Origin: Brassica napus
Lineage: Eukaryota; Streptophyta; Magnoliopsida; Brassicales; Brassicaceae
Reading direction: 5' to 3'
DNA: 64,000 nucleotides
NCBI RefSeq assembly: GCF_020379485.1
Contig: NC_063444.1
Coordinates: 7,202,652 to 7,266,651, forward strand
In this document: piece by piece, positions 23,691 through 35,329 of the stretch
How positions within the stretch are numbered: the first letter of the stretch is position 1
Layout of the letters: each line of letters starts with the position of its first letter
The notes under the pieces: generated by a model
The model's input: only the letters and a program-made list of their open reading frames with translations
Told to the model about the DNA's origin: nothing
Database searches by the model: none
Position numbers and translations under genes: made by a program

Positions 23691-24300
23691 ATTATCCGTC
23701 GGAATTCCGTCGGAATTCTAATTTCAATTTTCGCGAAATATTTGCCCGGTAAAATGAAAATATTCCGAGGAAATTCCGACAGATAGTAAAATATCCGTCG
23801 GAATTTCCTCGGAATATTCCGAGGAAATACCGAGGAACTAGTGTTTGGGGTTTCAAAACATCAATTTTTTTTGCCGTATTTCATTTCTTATACAATTGTA
23901 ATGCATACCATTGAGGATTCTTTGTATAGATGAGCATAAACCATGAAATAACAAATTTCAAAACTAATTGAAAGTATTCCCTTTACCGTTCATTAAAAGG
24001 TATAAGTGTTTCTCTTATGTTGCGAGATTTCGTTCATACAATCGGAAAAGTGTTAATTATACGGTAAGGAACAAATTTTTGACTTCATAATGAACGTAAG
24101 ACACTTAATAAGGTTATATAGGTGTTATTCAAACGGTAAAACGTTGTTTTCGGTTTAAAAACCCTATTTCCTCGGAATTTCCTCGGATTATTCCGAGGGA
24201 ACTCCGAGGAAACCCTCTTCTTCCTCGGAATTTCCTCGGAATATTCCGAGGAAATTCCGACGAACTAGTGTTTGGGGTTTCTAAACGTAATTTTAAAAAA
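23690..24300. repeat. internal block of CACTA 1 subterminal-type repeats
   Basis: The ccgaggaaattccgac-type motifs of the ends recur here (23690-23850 and 24165-24270), between the two divergently oriented genes. Confidence 0.7.
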
Positions 24301-24860
24301 AAAAACGCATCGATCGATGCGTTTTTGAACAAAAACAAATCGATCGATTACTAAGATGGACCGGGCCGTAAGATTGTGATCGATCGATGAGAGTATCCCA
24401 TCGATCGATCGAGAATCTGAATTGTTCCTCGGAATGTCCTCAGAAAATCTTGTATGTTTTTTTAAAAACGCATCGATCGATTCGTTATAGAACAAAAAAG
24501 TATCGATCGATTACTAAGATGGCCCAGGCCGTAAGAATGTGATCGATCGATGAGAGTATCCCATCGATCGATCGAGAATCTGAATTGTTCCTCGGAATGT
24601 CCTCGGAAAATCTTGTATGTTTTTTTAAAAACGCATCGATCGATGCGTTATAGAACAAAAAAGCATCGATCGATTACTAAGATGGCCCGGGCCGTAAGAA
24701 TATGATCGATCGATGAGAGTATCCCATCGATCGATCGATCGAGAATCTCAATTGTTCCTCGGAATGTCCTCGGAAAATCTTGTATGTTTTTTTATAAACG
24801 CATCGATCGATGCTTTATAGAACAAAAACGCATCGATCGATGCGTGTTCGGAAAACAGAA
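24300..24860. repeat. about 163-bp tandem repeats with atcgatcgat palindromes
   Basis: Three full units and a partial fourth. The palindromic start acgcatcgatcgat occurs at 24305, 24468, 24631 and 24798, so the period is 163, 163 and 167 bp (the last unit has one extra cgat). Each unit carries about four atcgatcgat motifs plus one ttcctcggaatgtcctc motif. It lies just upstream of the leader of the plus-strand gene. Confidence 0.85.
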
Positions 24861-24929
24861 TTATAAGGCAAAACCCGACCTTTTTTGGATCTAAACCTTA
24901 GAACTCTCATCCCCTCCGATTTCCCCTAT

Positions 24930-25353
24930 AATTCGTCCCCCCCTTTCTCTCTCTATAATCATCCGATTTGAACAATTTTGGGCTCTATTCCACTTGATTT
25001 TTCGAGCTCTACCTGATTCCTACACTCGTCTTCACCCTAAGACAGGTATACTCCGCGAATCTCCACATTCTGAAATCGTGTTCTTGAGCAATTTTTTGGG
25101 TTTTGTGAATTTCTTATTTCCGTGTTGATTCCTTGATCAAATATGCATGAAACAGATGTTTAAACATGGAATAGAACACAATTGTCTGTGATCAACGAGT
25201 TTGGAACAGGATTTGAGATGATTTAGGGATTGAGAATTTTTTTCAATTTGTTTTTTTTTTATCACAACTCGATTTCGCTTTTCATTTTCATGTTGCTTTG
25301 AGTTCTTAATTGATTATAACCATGTTGAGAGCAATGATTCTATTTTGTAGAGA
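24930..25353 (+). promoter_or_regulatory. 5' UTR with intron of the ATHILA-ORF1-like gene
   Basis: A CT-rich leader (ccctttctctctctata at about 24941) ends at gacag/gtata, donor at 25046. A classical acceptor ttttgtag at 25343-25350 is followed by aga and the ATG at 25354. A 305-bp leader intron is therefore likely. The 163-bp palindromic tandem repeats immediately upstream may act as its promoter region. Confidence 0.55.
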
Positions 25354-26802
25354 ATGAAGCGCACGAAAACATCAGCAAAGAAGAACACACAAGAAGAGGG
25401 TTCGTCTCAGCTGGAGAAGCAAAGGCCAAAGAAGTGGGATAAGTCTGATACCACCCACTACAACAACATGAAGAAGGTAGCCGTTCCGGCTACACAACTA
25501 GCATGTCCTGAGACGATGACAATATTGGGAATCAAAGCAGACATTGAAGGACTGTTCCAGAACATGGGTCTAGGCCAACTATGCAACCTCAACGAACCCA
25601 CTTATCCGGAGTTGGTACGCCAGTTCATAGCATCCGCATACGTCACCCGTCCCGATGATAGCCATCAGGAAGGTTTTCTGGCATTCGTAGTGCAGAAAGT
25701 ATACTATGAGGTATCTTTCACAGACCTCTGCGGACTATTTGGATTGAGTGCAGGGGAGAGGACATCTGGTCTTTATTGGACTTCAGAGCTGTTGAACTTC
25801 TGGGAAACGATTGGCACAGGGGTTTATAGATCTTCTCAGGCAAAGGAGTCACTTATCCGGAGCCCAGTACTGAGATATGCCACACGCCTCATTGGCTCAT
25901 TGCTATACGGGACAACCACAGCCGCATCAGTCACGCAATGGGAGTTGTGCCTCCTGTACCAAGGTGTGAGGCATTTGCTACCGGCATTTGGAAACTCTAC
26001 ATTCCCACCTGCTACTGCCTTCAACATGGGAGCGGTGCTGGCCGCAAACTTAGCAGGATACAAGGGGAAAGTAACCAAATCCAAGAGCAATGCATGTGGA
26101 TTTGGTGCAGTGATTACTCGGATCCTTAGACATGTGGGTGTAGACTGCGAGAACCAGCAGGTAGCACTGGACAGATCGAACAACATTGCTTGGAACTACC
26201 TGGATGTCATTTCTCTAGTAAGTAAGGAGTTCATAGCTGGTCCCCACTCGAGGATCCATCGGGATGGTCCTTACGTCTACGTATTCCAGGACCGAGCGAA
26301 GAAAACACTCTACTGCCACCTGCCTCAGATCGGCCTGACTGCTCTACTTTCAGAGGCTGCAGTTGAGTTCCTACCCCCTGCTACCGCACTAGTAGACAAG
26401 CCATCCTTCTTCACGCCAAAATATCAGACCAAAGGCAAGGGCGTGGTTGATGAAGAAGGACAAGATGAGGCTGCACAAGCCATTCCAGATGATTCACAAC
26501 CCCATCAGCTACTCCCATCAGACTCCAGCCAGTACAAGCTGCAAGAGCTTCCACCGAACGCCACTTCGCGCCAGCAACAACATTGGAGAGATCAGAGCAT
26601 AAAGACAAACAACGACATGCTACACAAGATCTGGGCTGCCATTTCACGTATCAGGCCGTGTCGTTGCCAAAAGGATGATGTAGTTCATCGGGACAACTCT
26701 CCATCCAGCTCTGGTTCGGGTTCGAGTGGTACACACAGGGTAAGAAAGAGGTCCAAGAGACCCAACGATGCAGGAACATCTGGAGCAGGAGACGAGGAGT
26801 AG
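25354..26802 (+). CDS. ATHILA ORF1-like protein carried in CACTA 1
   Basis: Uninterrupted 482-codon frame. The basic N-terminus (MKRTKTSAKKNTQEEG) is followed by a globular region with FVVQKVYYEVSFTDLCGLFG, ELLNFWETIGTG and SPVLRYATRLIGSLLYG. This arrangement recalls the ATHILA ORF1 (PF03078-like) domain of Gypsy/Athila retrotransposons. The C-terminus is Ser/Gly-rich and basic (RVRKRSKR), suggesting nuclear localisation. It lies opposite to the TNPA and TNP2 genes and between them. The frame is intact while the neighbouring transposase is broken. The function is unknown. The family call is from pattern memory; a profile search against PF03078 would settle it. Confidence 0.65.
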   Translation: MKRTKTSAKKNTQEEGSSQLEKQRPKKWDKSDTTHYNNMKKVAVPATQLACPETMTILGIKADIEGLFQNMGLGQLCNLNEPTYPELVRQFIASAYVTRPDDSHQEGFLAFVVQKVYYEVSFTDLCGLFGLSAGERTSGLYWTSELLNFWETIGTGVYRSSQAKESLIRSPVLRYATRLIGSLLYGTTTAASVTQWELCLLYQGVRHLLPAFGNSTFPPATAFNMGAVLAANLAGYKGKVTKSKSNACGFGAVITRILRHVGVDCENQQVALDRSNNIAWNYLDVISLVSKEFIAGPHSRIHRDGPYVYVFQDRAKKTLYCHLPQIGLTALLSEAAVEFLPPATALVDKPSFFTPKYQTKGKGVVDEEGQDEAAQAIPDDSQPHQLLPSDSSQYKLQELPPNATSRQQQHWRDQSIKTNNDMLHKIWAAISRIRPCRCQKDDVVHRDNSPSSSGSGSSGTHRVRKRSKRPNDAGTSGAGDEE

Positions 26803-27080
26803 GAGCTATCACCGGCTATTTTATTTTCTTTTCTATTCTAACGTTTTATGGTCTTATTTTCTGTTAATTTTGAACTGAGTTTTTTTTAGGTTTCTTAATT
26901 ATGAGTTCGTATTTCTTTTACATGGTTTCTTCGTTTTATTTGGTTGTGTTTTGAGTAGCTTTTAATTCGTATTCAGCTTTGCCTTGCTAGATAAACCAAA
27001 TAACTATTATCCGAGGAAAGAGGTTATATCAAGTGTTCCTCGGAATTTCCTCGGTATTTCTTAAAAAAAAAAAAAAAAGT

Positions 27081-30000
27081 TCAATGGTAGTCTGTTTCCG
27101 AGTCATCATCACCAGATGAATCTGAATCTGGATCTTGGTGAAACTCTCCAATCACTGGTTCATCCTCTACGTGAACGACGGCTTCCTCTCCAAAGTCGGT
27201 TAAATCGACTACAAGGCCAACTCCAGCTAAATCTTCTGCTGCACTTAAGTTGCCGGATGTGCTTGGTTGTAGTGGGTCTTCCAGCTCAGAACTTCCCTGA
27301 ACTCGGCCTCTCGGGTTGAGTCTTGTAACAGTAACCCATGGATCATCTCTGTTCCTTACCCGGGGGTACTTGATATAACAAACCTGTAACATTTAGAAAA
27401 ATTATAAATTAATACACATGATGATGAATCATTCTGAATAATTAACATTTAATTACCTGATCGGCCTGGGAAGCAAGAATGAAAGGATCATAATATTGCA
27501 GCTTTCGCCTCGAATTTACTGATGTAACACCAAATGCATCTGTTCTCACACCTCGATCTGGGGTGTTGTCGTGCCAATCACAATAGAAAACAGTACAGCG
27601 CAATCCAACCATGCCCAAATACTTGATTTCCAAAATCTCATGTATGTGTCCGTAGTATACATCATCTCCTGATGCAGAACAAACGCCAGCATCATAAGTC
27701 GTACTCGAACGTCTCCTCTTCTGAGTTGTGAATGCATATCCTCGAGTACAAAATCTCGGATATGACTTCACAACAAAGTTTGGTCCAACGACCATCTCAC
27801 GTATCCAATCGTCAAATGTTTCACCTCTGGCCAAACCAGCAGACACCTATTAATAGCACATATATATATATTATATCAATAAATGTGAATTAGTATAAAT
27901 ATGTGATAAAATATATTTTAATTTGTTTAAAGCACTCACATAAGTAAACATCCATCCAGTAAATTCTCTCTGCTTCATTTCTTCTAGTTCGTCCTCTGTG
28001 GCGTATCTATACTCGAACCGCTTTTCTGCCATGAAAATCCTGTATATGATGACAATAATGTAATTAATTAAGATTTAAATTTCAACTTGTTAAAATAAAA
28101 ATTTGTAAGCTCATTTATTTACCTCTCATATTGAAGAACGTCTTCGCAGTTGGTGAGCAAATATGTTTGCAAATGACTGCGCTCCTGCTCAGTAAGTCGA
28201 CGGTCCTTTGGTTTTCCGCTAAGTCGTCCAACGTCTGTGAAAATGTCTGGAACCGTAACATGATATGTTGCCCGTTCGCCTCTATCATCATGCCGAGCAG
28301 GTCTTCTGTTTTTGGTCTGAACTTCTGCTGGAAAGTAGTACTCGGCAAAGTTTGAAGTTTCTTCATTGATCATCTGTGCGACTATAGAACCTTCCACCCT
28401 ACTTAAATTTTTCACCATCTTCTTCAAATGGAACATATACCGCTCATACAGATACATCCATCTATACTGCACAGGACCACCAAGTTCCAATTCTCTTGCC
28501 AGGTGAATAACAAGATGCTCCATAACATCAAAAAATGAGGGAGGAAATATCTTCTCAAGGTTGCACTGAATCACGGCTATGTTAGTCTTCAAATTTTCAA
28601 TACCTTCAAGAGTCACTGATCTCGTGCATAAATCGCGGAAGAAACCACTTATCCCTGCAATTGCTTCATGAACATTTCGTGGTAATAGTTCCTTGAAGGC
28701 GAACGGAAGGAGGCGCTGCATCATTACATGGCAATCGTGGCTTTTCAAGCCAGTAAACTTTCCTTCCTTTCTGTCGATACAGTTACGCAAATTTGATGCG
28801 TAACCGTCTGGAAATTCCACATCGTTTGAAATCCAATCAAAGAACGCATCTTTTCCCGCTGCATCAAGTCGGTATATGGGAAAAGGAGCCCTACCATTCT
28901 CATCAACATGAAGTTCTGAACGAGCACATATATCGACTAAATCCAGTCTTGACTTCAAATTATCCTTTGTTTTACCTTGAACATTAAGGATCGTGTTCAT
29001 GAGATTGTCAAAAAAGTTCTTCTCAATATGCATGACATCTAAATTATGCCTTAGCAGATGATCCTCCCAGTATGGCAGATCCCAGAAAATACTTTTTTGT
29101 GCCAGTTATGTAGTTCTCCAACAGCATCTACCGGAAAACGCTCATGTCCACCGACTTCTGGCGTCCTTTCTGCACCAAAATCTCTTAGTTGTATCTTCAA
29201 ATCTTTCCCACAAATTTCCGGAGGTGGACTGTCAAACACCCTCTTGTTCTTCGTAAACAAATTCCTACTCCTACGATATGGATGATCAGGTGGTAGGAAT
29301 CTCCTGTGACAGTCAAACCAACACGTTTTCCTTCCGTGCTTTAGTTGGAAAGCATCAGTGTTATCTTGACAATATGGACATGATAGCCTTCCATGCGTTG
29401 TCCATCCAGACAACATACCATATGCTGGAAAATCACTTATTGTCCACATTAGTACTGCCCGCATTTGAAAGTTTTCTTTACACGAAACATCGTATGTTTC
29501 AGCACCTTGAGCCCATAGTTGTTGCAACTCATATATTAGTGGCTGAAGAAACACATCAAGTGATCTCTTAGGATGCTCTGGTCCGGGAACGAGAATCGAG
29601 AGAAACAAAAACTCTCGTCGCAAGCACAAGTTTGGGGGGAGGTTGTATGGTGTAAGAATGACGGGCCATAGAGAATACTGTCTTCCACTCTTGCCAAACG
29701 GACTGAAACCATCAGTACATAATCCAAGGTAGACATTTCTTCTCTCATACGCAAAGTCGGGATACTTTGATTGGAAATGCTTCCACGCTTTTGCATCTGA
29801 AGGATGTCTGATCTCACCATCTGTTGAGTGCTCCGCATGCCATCTCATTGGTTGCGCTGTGCGTTCAGACAGATACAACCTCTGCAACCTTTCCGTCAAA
29901 GGTAAATACCACATCCTTTTATATGGCACTGGAACTCTTCCACTCGTATCTTTATAACGAGGCTTTCCACAAAATTTGCATGTAACCCGCTGTTCATCCG

Positions 30001-30696
30001 CCCTCCAATAAATCATGCAGTTGTCGCTGCATACATCTATTACCTGATACGATAAACCAAGACCAGCTACGAGTTTCTGAACCTCGTAGTATGAACCAGG
30101 AGCTACATTATCCTCGGGTAGAATACCTTTTACAAAATCAGCAATCGCATCCACACAGTCTTCAGCCAAATTATAATTGTTTTAATGCCCATCAATCTTG
30201 TAGCAGATGATAAAGCTGAATGACCATCTCTGCAACCTTCGTACAATGGTTGCTTTCCAGCATCCAACATATCATAAAATCTCCTAGCTTCTGCATTGGG
30301 TAAATCTTCCCCTCTAAAATGATCATTTACCATCTGCTCAGTACCTACACCATAATCTACATCCGTTCTAATTGGTTCTTCTAATCTAACCGCTGGCTGA
30401 GGTTCGCTAGTACTACCATGTTCATAATCAGTTTCCCCATGATGATACCAAATTTTTTAACTTCGTGTAAACCCACTCAAATATAGATGAGTCCAAACAT
30501 CCCACTCTTTAATAACCTTTCTATTTTTACAATTAGAGCAAGGACATCTTAACATACCTGTTTTTGCTTCCGGTTGTCGGTGAACTAACCCCATGAATTC
30601 GGTTATACCTCGTTGGTATTCTTCCGTAAGCAATCTCGTGTTCGGATCCAAATGAGGTCGATCGATCCAAGAACGAAAATAATTTGAAGAAGACAT
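27081..30696 (-). pseudogene. TNP2-like CACTA transposase gene (decayed)
   Basis: From ATG 30696: a Transpos_assoc domain (YFRSWIDRPHLDPNTRLLT, CPCSNCKNRK). It is cut by an in-frame TAA near 30458, and the same frame resumes (GETDYEHGSTSEPQP to 30180). A frameshift near 30170 is followed by the Transposase_21 core (30169-29051; CTDGFSPFGKSGRQYSLWPV, LSCPYCQD). Another shift near 29090, in an A run, is followed by DUF4218 (29033-28119; SHDCHVMMQRLLP, FFRDLC). After further exons (about 28043-27941, 27846-27457, 27384-27081) comes DUF4216 (VVGPNFVVKSYPRFCTRGYA, GLRCTVFYCDW) and an acidic C-terminus. At least three lesions make it inactive as it stands. Confidence 0.85.
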
Positions 30697-30789
30697 ATTT
30701 TTTATGAATCAAATTCGTGTGTAAATAGAGTAAGAGGGAGGATGAAGATATGGAGTGAATGAAGAGGAAGAGGAGTGCTTGTATTTATA

Positions 30790-31050
30790 GTTTAAATCCT
30801 GCCGACATACCGAGGAAATTCCGACGGAATTCCGACGGGAAAAACTAGTTCGTCGGGATTTCCTCGGAATTTTGTAAAATCCCCCAACGGCTCTCCAACG
30901 GCTATAATATTTCCTCGGAATTCATCGGTTTTTTCCGAGGAAACCCAATTTTGTGTTTCCTCGGAATTTCCTCGGAAATTCCTCAGTATATTCCGAGGAT
31001 TTCATTTTCCGTCGGAATGTCCGTCAGAATATCGCTGTTTTCTTGTAGTG
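30790..31050. repeat. CACTA 1 right subterminal repeat region and TIR
   Basis: Arrays of ttcctcggaa and ccgacggaatt motifs end in the 15-bp inverted repeat TGTTTTCTTGTAGTG. Confidence 0.85.
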
Positions 31051-31356
31051 TTTGCAGGTTTTAACAGAGTTTTAAATAAAGTTTTTTTTTAAATCCAAAC
31101 CGGATTACGTATTGAGTCACCAAGTCTGATGGTTCAACTGCAAGTCCGGGTTGAGTTTTATAACACTGTGAATGACATACGAATTTCCTAAGTTTTGACA
31201 TCTTTATTTCGCTAATGTGCAGAGAAACCTGAAACAAGTAATTAGAGGACAGGAAGAACTACCATTCCCATTAAAACGCATGCCTGCTCCATCATGTTTT
31301 GGCGGTTCCCAAAAGTATTAAACCCATCCAACATATTTAAGAGAATAGAATCGAAT
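31051..31356. other. 306-bp spacer between two CACTA elements
   Basis: It begins with the TSD TTT of element 1 and ends with the TSD AAT of element 2. It contains gagtcaccaagtctgatggttcaactgcaag, in two short pieces resembling 20585-20625 on the other side of element 1. No gene was seen. Confidence 0.5.
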
Positions 31357-31599
31357 CACTACAGAAAATATGAGTATTAATAGCATCAGATTATAGCGTT
31401 TATGACATTTCTGCTATTGTATACGAACACTGGCTTTTTTAATAGTTAAAACGCTATGTTTGGTATCGCGGGAAAATAAAAATTTTAGCCGCGTTAATTT
31501 ACTAAGTGTAGACGCCTTATCATTTCAGATCCAAAATTAAACGCTATCGTAAATGTTAAATATCTCAAATTTTAATAAAAAATAATTTAATTATTCTTA

Positions 31600-32290
31600 A
31601 ACCAGGAATCGAAAAACCCAGCTTCTCTGTCTTTTGACGGATCCTCCTCCTCCTTTCGATGGCACGCTCGCCATCCCACCACCACCACCACACCACGTTT
31701 TGATCCTCTCTCTCTCTCTGTTAGGTTTCGAATCTTACCTCATCTCGATCTGTCGAATATCATTCTCAGCCAAAAAAAACTTCTCCTTTATCATTTCTTC
31801 AATGATTAATGTTGCGTTGGCTTTCATTTTTTTCATCAGGCGTTGAAAGTTGAAAGATTGAAGAGGGTGTGGTTTCCAGCTGGTTCTAGAGTGACAAGGA
31901 TTTCTGTTCAAAGGATCCTTAATCATGGTGGTTCATATCGCTTCCTTTTGATTCGGACGCTTCCAATTTAGTAGACATTTTCAGAATGTGTTGGCATTTT
32001 GTTTTAGTTTAATTTGGGTCTGTTTCGTGTTCTGATTTTCTGCATTTCGTTGCAGATTCAAGAGCGTAAGAAATGTCCATTCTCCGAGGTGAGCAATAGT
32101 TTTGATTAGCCGGCTTGCCAGATTTATAAACCCTTTTAAGAACTTATTTATCCATTGTTATGGTTATTTCAGATCTCAGGCAAGCACAATTTTCTCATAT
32201 CAAGTTTGCAGAGATTGAAAACACTGTCACAATGCAGTATGAAGGGTAATGTGTTTATATGTTACCTCACTTATTGTTCTTCCGTTGATG
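31600..32290 (+). other. exon-like sequence of unknown origin in CACTA 2
   Basis: A GC-richer leader with (CT)n at about 31710 is followed by exon-like pieces with plausible splice sites: VERLKRVWFPAGSRVTRISV (about 31850), then ERKKCPFSE (about 32062) ending at gtgagc. Probably more captured gene sequence. I do not recognise the source. Confidence 0.35.
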
Positions 32291-32339
32291 TCTTCTCAAG
32301 TTGAGGTGATTGATGCTAAGCTTTTTAGGTCTCTGGTGA

Positions 32340-34025
32340 AGACAAAACTCTTTGAACTTGTGTGGGTAAGAACGGTCTTTGATCATGTTCAACACATATT
32401 CCGTTGTGTGGTTAGCTTGAAACTCCGGTTAGAAGCTTCTTGGGATTTTGATTGCCATTGGTGAAGCTGTTGCTTATGTTCTTTCTGGAATGTACGGTCC
32501 TGTTGGTCAGCTTGGTGTTGGAAACTCTATTCTCATCATCCTCCAGCTTTTCTTCGCTGGTATCATTGTTATCTGCCTTGACGAGCTTCTTCAAAAGGGT
32601 TATGGGCTTGGCTCTGAGATCTCCCTTTTCATTGCAACCAATATCTGGTATGTTAAAAAGCTTTAGTATTTTATGCGAGAGATTGTTTTTAGATAGATGC
32701 ATAAAGTTTTCAACTTTTGTTGTGGTGACGCAGTAAAAGCATTATCTGGAAATCATTTAGTCCTACAACAATCAACACTGGTCGTGGAGCTGAGTTTGAA
32801 CTTTGAAGGCGCTGTGATCGCCTTGTTCCATATGCTGATAACTAAATCCAATAAGGTTTCTGCCCTCAGACAAGCTTTCTACAGGCAAAACCTTCCCAAT
32901 GTTACGAACTTGCTTGCAACGGTCTTGATCTTCCTGATCGTTATCTACTTCCAAGGCTTCCGTGTTGTGTTGCCCGTGAGATCAAAGAGTGCCCGTGGTC
33001 AACAGGGTTCTTACCCTATCAAGCTGTTCTACACCTCCAACATGCCAATCATTCTCCAGTCTGCTCTTGTCTCAAACCTCTACTTCATCTCTCAGGTACT
33101 TCCTTTTGTTTCCGCATAAAGGATTTTAGGAAAGAACCTTATCTTATACAATTTGCATATCCTTCTTGTCAACAGCCACTCTACAGGAAGTTCAGTGGAA
33201 ATTTCTTTGTAAACCTATTGGGGCAGTGGAAAGAATCAGAGTACAGTGGGCAATCTATACCAGTTAGTGGTCTTGCTTACTTGATCACAGCTCCAGCAAG
33301 GCAAATGCTCAATTACTATGTCCCCATCAACACAATGATAACTCGGTTTTCAGTTTTCTGAATATATGTTTTCTATGGTTACAGCTTTGCCGAGATGGCA
33401 GCTCATCCGTTCCATGCTCTATTCTATATCGTCTTCATGCTCACTGCCTGTGCGCTCTTCTCAAAGACTTGGATTGAAGTGTCCGGGTCTTCTGCTAGAG
33501 ATGTAGCTAAGGAGCTAAAGGTATTGTTAAAAGTCAGCTCCACTGATCAATAATTTTGAACACTGTCCAGGTCTGGGAACTCACTTGCTTGAAATATAAA
33601 AAAGGACTAGGAACAACAAATGGTGATGCCTGGACACAGAGTCTAACTTGCAGAAGGAGCTGAATCGGTATATCCCAACAGCAGCTGCTTTTGGAGGAGT
33701 TTGCATCAGTGCACTCACTGTTTTGGCTGATTTCATGGGAGTCATTGGGTCAGGGACTGGAATCTTACTAGCTGTGACGATTATAAATCAGTACTTCGAA
33801 ACCTTTGAGAATAAAAAAGCGAGTGAGCTTGGCTTCTTTGGCTTCTGAATGAATCGAGTCTTATAAAAGGTTAAATTTTGTTGAGACTAGTGAGAAACTC
33901 TTATGTGTCCACTGTAATGTTCAATAGACGATCAAACTGGTATATACTTTTTGATTAACTAACAGATTAAGACAAAGCTCTCTGAACTTGCGTGGGTAAG
34001 AACGGTTTTTGATCATGTTCAACAA
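32340..34025. repeat. about 55-bp direct repeats flanking the SEC61 fragment
   Basis: aagacaaarctctytgaact and ttgatcatgttcaaca are the two ends of a segment found at 32339-32393 and again at 33970-34024 with only about four differences. The SEC61 fragment lies exactly between. The source is unknown; it may mark a duplication made during capture. Confidence 0.7.
32447..33848 (+). pseudogene. SEC61A: captured SEC61 alpha fragment (C-terminal two thirds, introns kept)
   Basis: Exons 32447-32647, 32734-33095, 33176-33300, 33385-33520 and 33611-33848 encode SEC61 alpha from [20 protein letters not shown] to the natural C-terminus ASELGFFGF and stop. SEC61 alpha is the pore of the ER protein translocon, about 475 aa; here roughly the last 330 residues remain. 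Introns are retained, so capture was at DNA level and not through mRNA. Damage: a 7-bp duplication (ctttgaa near 32806) shifts the frame, and a 2-nt loss near 33641 (GHRESNLQ region) shifts it again. Substitutions include Cys-Glu to Cys-Lys after ATNI and G to E in GYGLGSEIS. No N-terminus is present, so it is not a functional translocon subunit. Confidence 0.9.
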
Positions 34026-34361
34026 AAAAATTATTTTACCTTAAGTTCTAAACCCTAAACATGCCCTAAACCCTAACTACATATCTCAAACCCTATATCT
34101 AAAATTTCATTTTATACATAAATCTTCAACTAAAAACATTTTAATCCAAACATTCATTATATATCATACAGAAATATTCAACTTTAAACATTATGATACA
34201 AACCCTACATATACCCCTACCCCTACTTATAAACCCAAACCCTATATCATATTCCAAAATCTAAATAAAAAATATTAAATCATAACATTTTAAATTTATA
34301 ACACTTATTTTATACTAAATTATGAAATTATACAAACAATAAAATCTAAATAAAATCAGTA

Positions 34362-35327
34362 TCCCTTATATATTAATTGAGAAACATTACAACATTGTTT
34401 TGTAGCCACGTGTCACCATGAGAATGAAATTCAGATTTCTTAGAGAAATCGGTTGGTCCATCTTAACTTATATTATACTTTTTATTAAACTAACTATTAA
34501 ATTGATAAATAGTGTACAAAAGAATATTCTCGCACTTTCCTTAAATAAAAGATACGAAATTGCCTAATATGATTAAAGTATATATGACAATTAATGATTA
34601 TGAATGATAAATATTTGATAATAATTTTTGTATCTTAGATATTTTTTGTTTAATTTTATATTATTACAAGATATTAAACAACCACTTTAATCATATAATT
34701 AAAAATACATTTTTTTCTTATATGTTATATTTTGAATTTTTTTAAAACGATTATAAATTATTAAAAACGTTAAATGTCTCACACTAAAATTTTGTTGTTA
34801 ATGGTTTAATTTTTTTGGTAATAACAAGATACAAATGATCATAAATCATATGATATGAAGTCTCATTTACTAGACATTCATATTATATATTAGTAGAGTT
34901 TAAAATTAAACTATATAACATAGAAAAATACTTGAATATGATAATTTCTAAATTTGTATTGAAAAAATATTGAAACCTTAATATTTTAATTTTGAAATTT
35001 ACAATAAAAAAATCGCACATTAGAAATTGTGTGTTTATCGTATGAGTATGAATTCTCAATAATAAATATTTATATTAAAATATACTATGTATCTATGTCC
35101 ATGTCATTGAAATTTAGTTATATACCATATAAAATAAATAAAATGATTGTTTTGATTTATTTACCAAAAAATAATCGTAAATAAAAAGATGTATTGTTTT
35201 GATTTATATCTTTACTCTAATTTAATTATATACATAATACGTAAATAAATACAAATATATAATAATAGATTAAAATTAGTTTTATATATAACATTCATCC
35301 CGCGCAATTGCGCGGGTCTTAAACTAG
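34362..35327 (+). mobile_element. non-autonomous Helitron nested in CACTA 2, 966 bp
   Basis: Starts TCCCTTATATATTAATTGAG after host A. It ends with the perfect 18-bp palindrome CCCGCGCAATTGCGCGGG (35299-35316), then TCTTAAA and CTAG (35324-35327), followed by host T. The 5' end and interior resemble the Helitron at 56678-57771 (shared gagaaacattacaacat). No coding capacity. Confidence 0.85.
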
Positions 35328-35329
35328 TA

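Larger units (their letters stand above)
20641..31050. mobile_element. CACTA (En/Spm) transposon 1, 10.4 kb, with full ends
   Basis: The ends are CACTACAAGAAAACA (20641-20655) and its exact reverse complement (31036-31050), flanked by the 3-bp TSD TTT. Both subterminal regions are packed with short motifs such as ttcctcggaat in both orientations. Inside are a TNPA-like gene (minus, 21323-22929), an ATHILA-ORF1-like gene (plus, 25354-26802) and a TNP2 transposase gene (minus, 27081-30696). The transposase has a stop and at least two frameshifts, so the copy is probably no longer autonomous, although its ends look competent. Confidence 0.95.

Noticed and set aside
24300..24860. CRISPR-like array because of regular palindromic repeats
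   Set aside because: Eukaryotic context, repeats are internally repetitive and spacers are near-identical; it is a transposon tandem repeat.
32249..32464. 71-codon ORF upstream of SEC61 as a gene
   Set aside because: It runs through the 55-bp direct repeat and an intron-like segment into the SEC61 exon out of frame.
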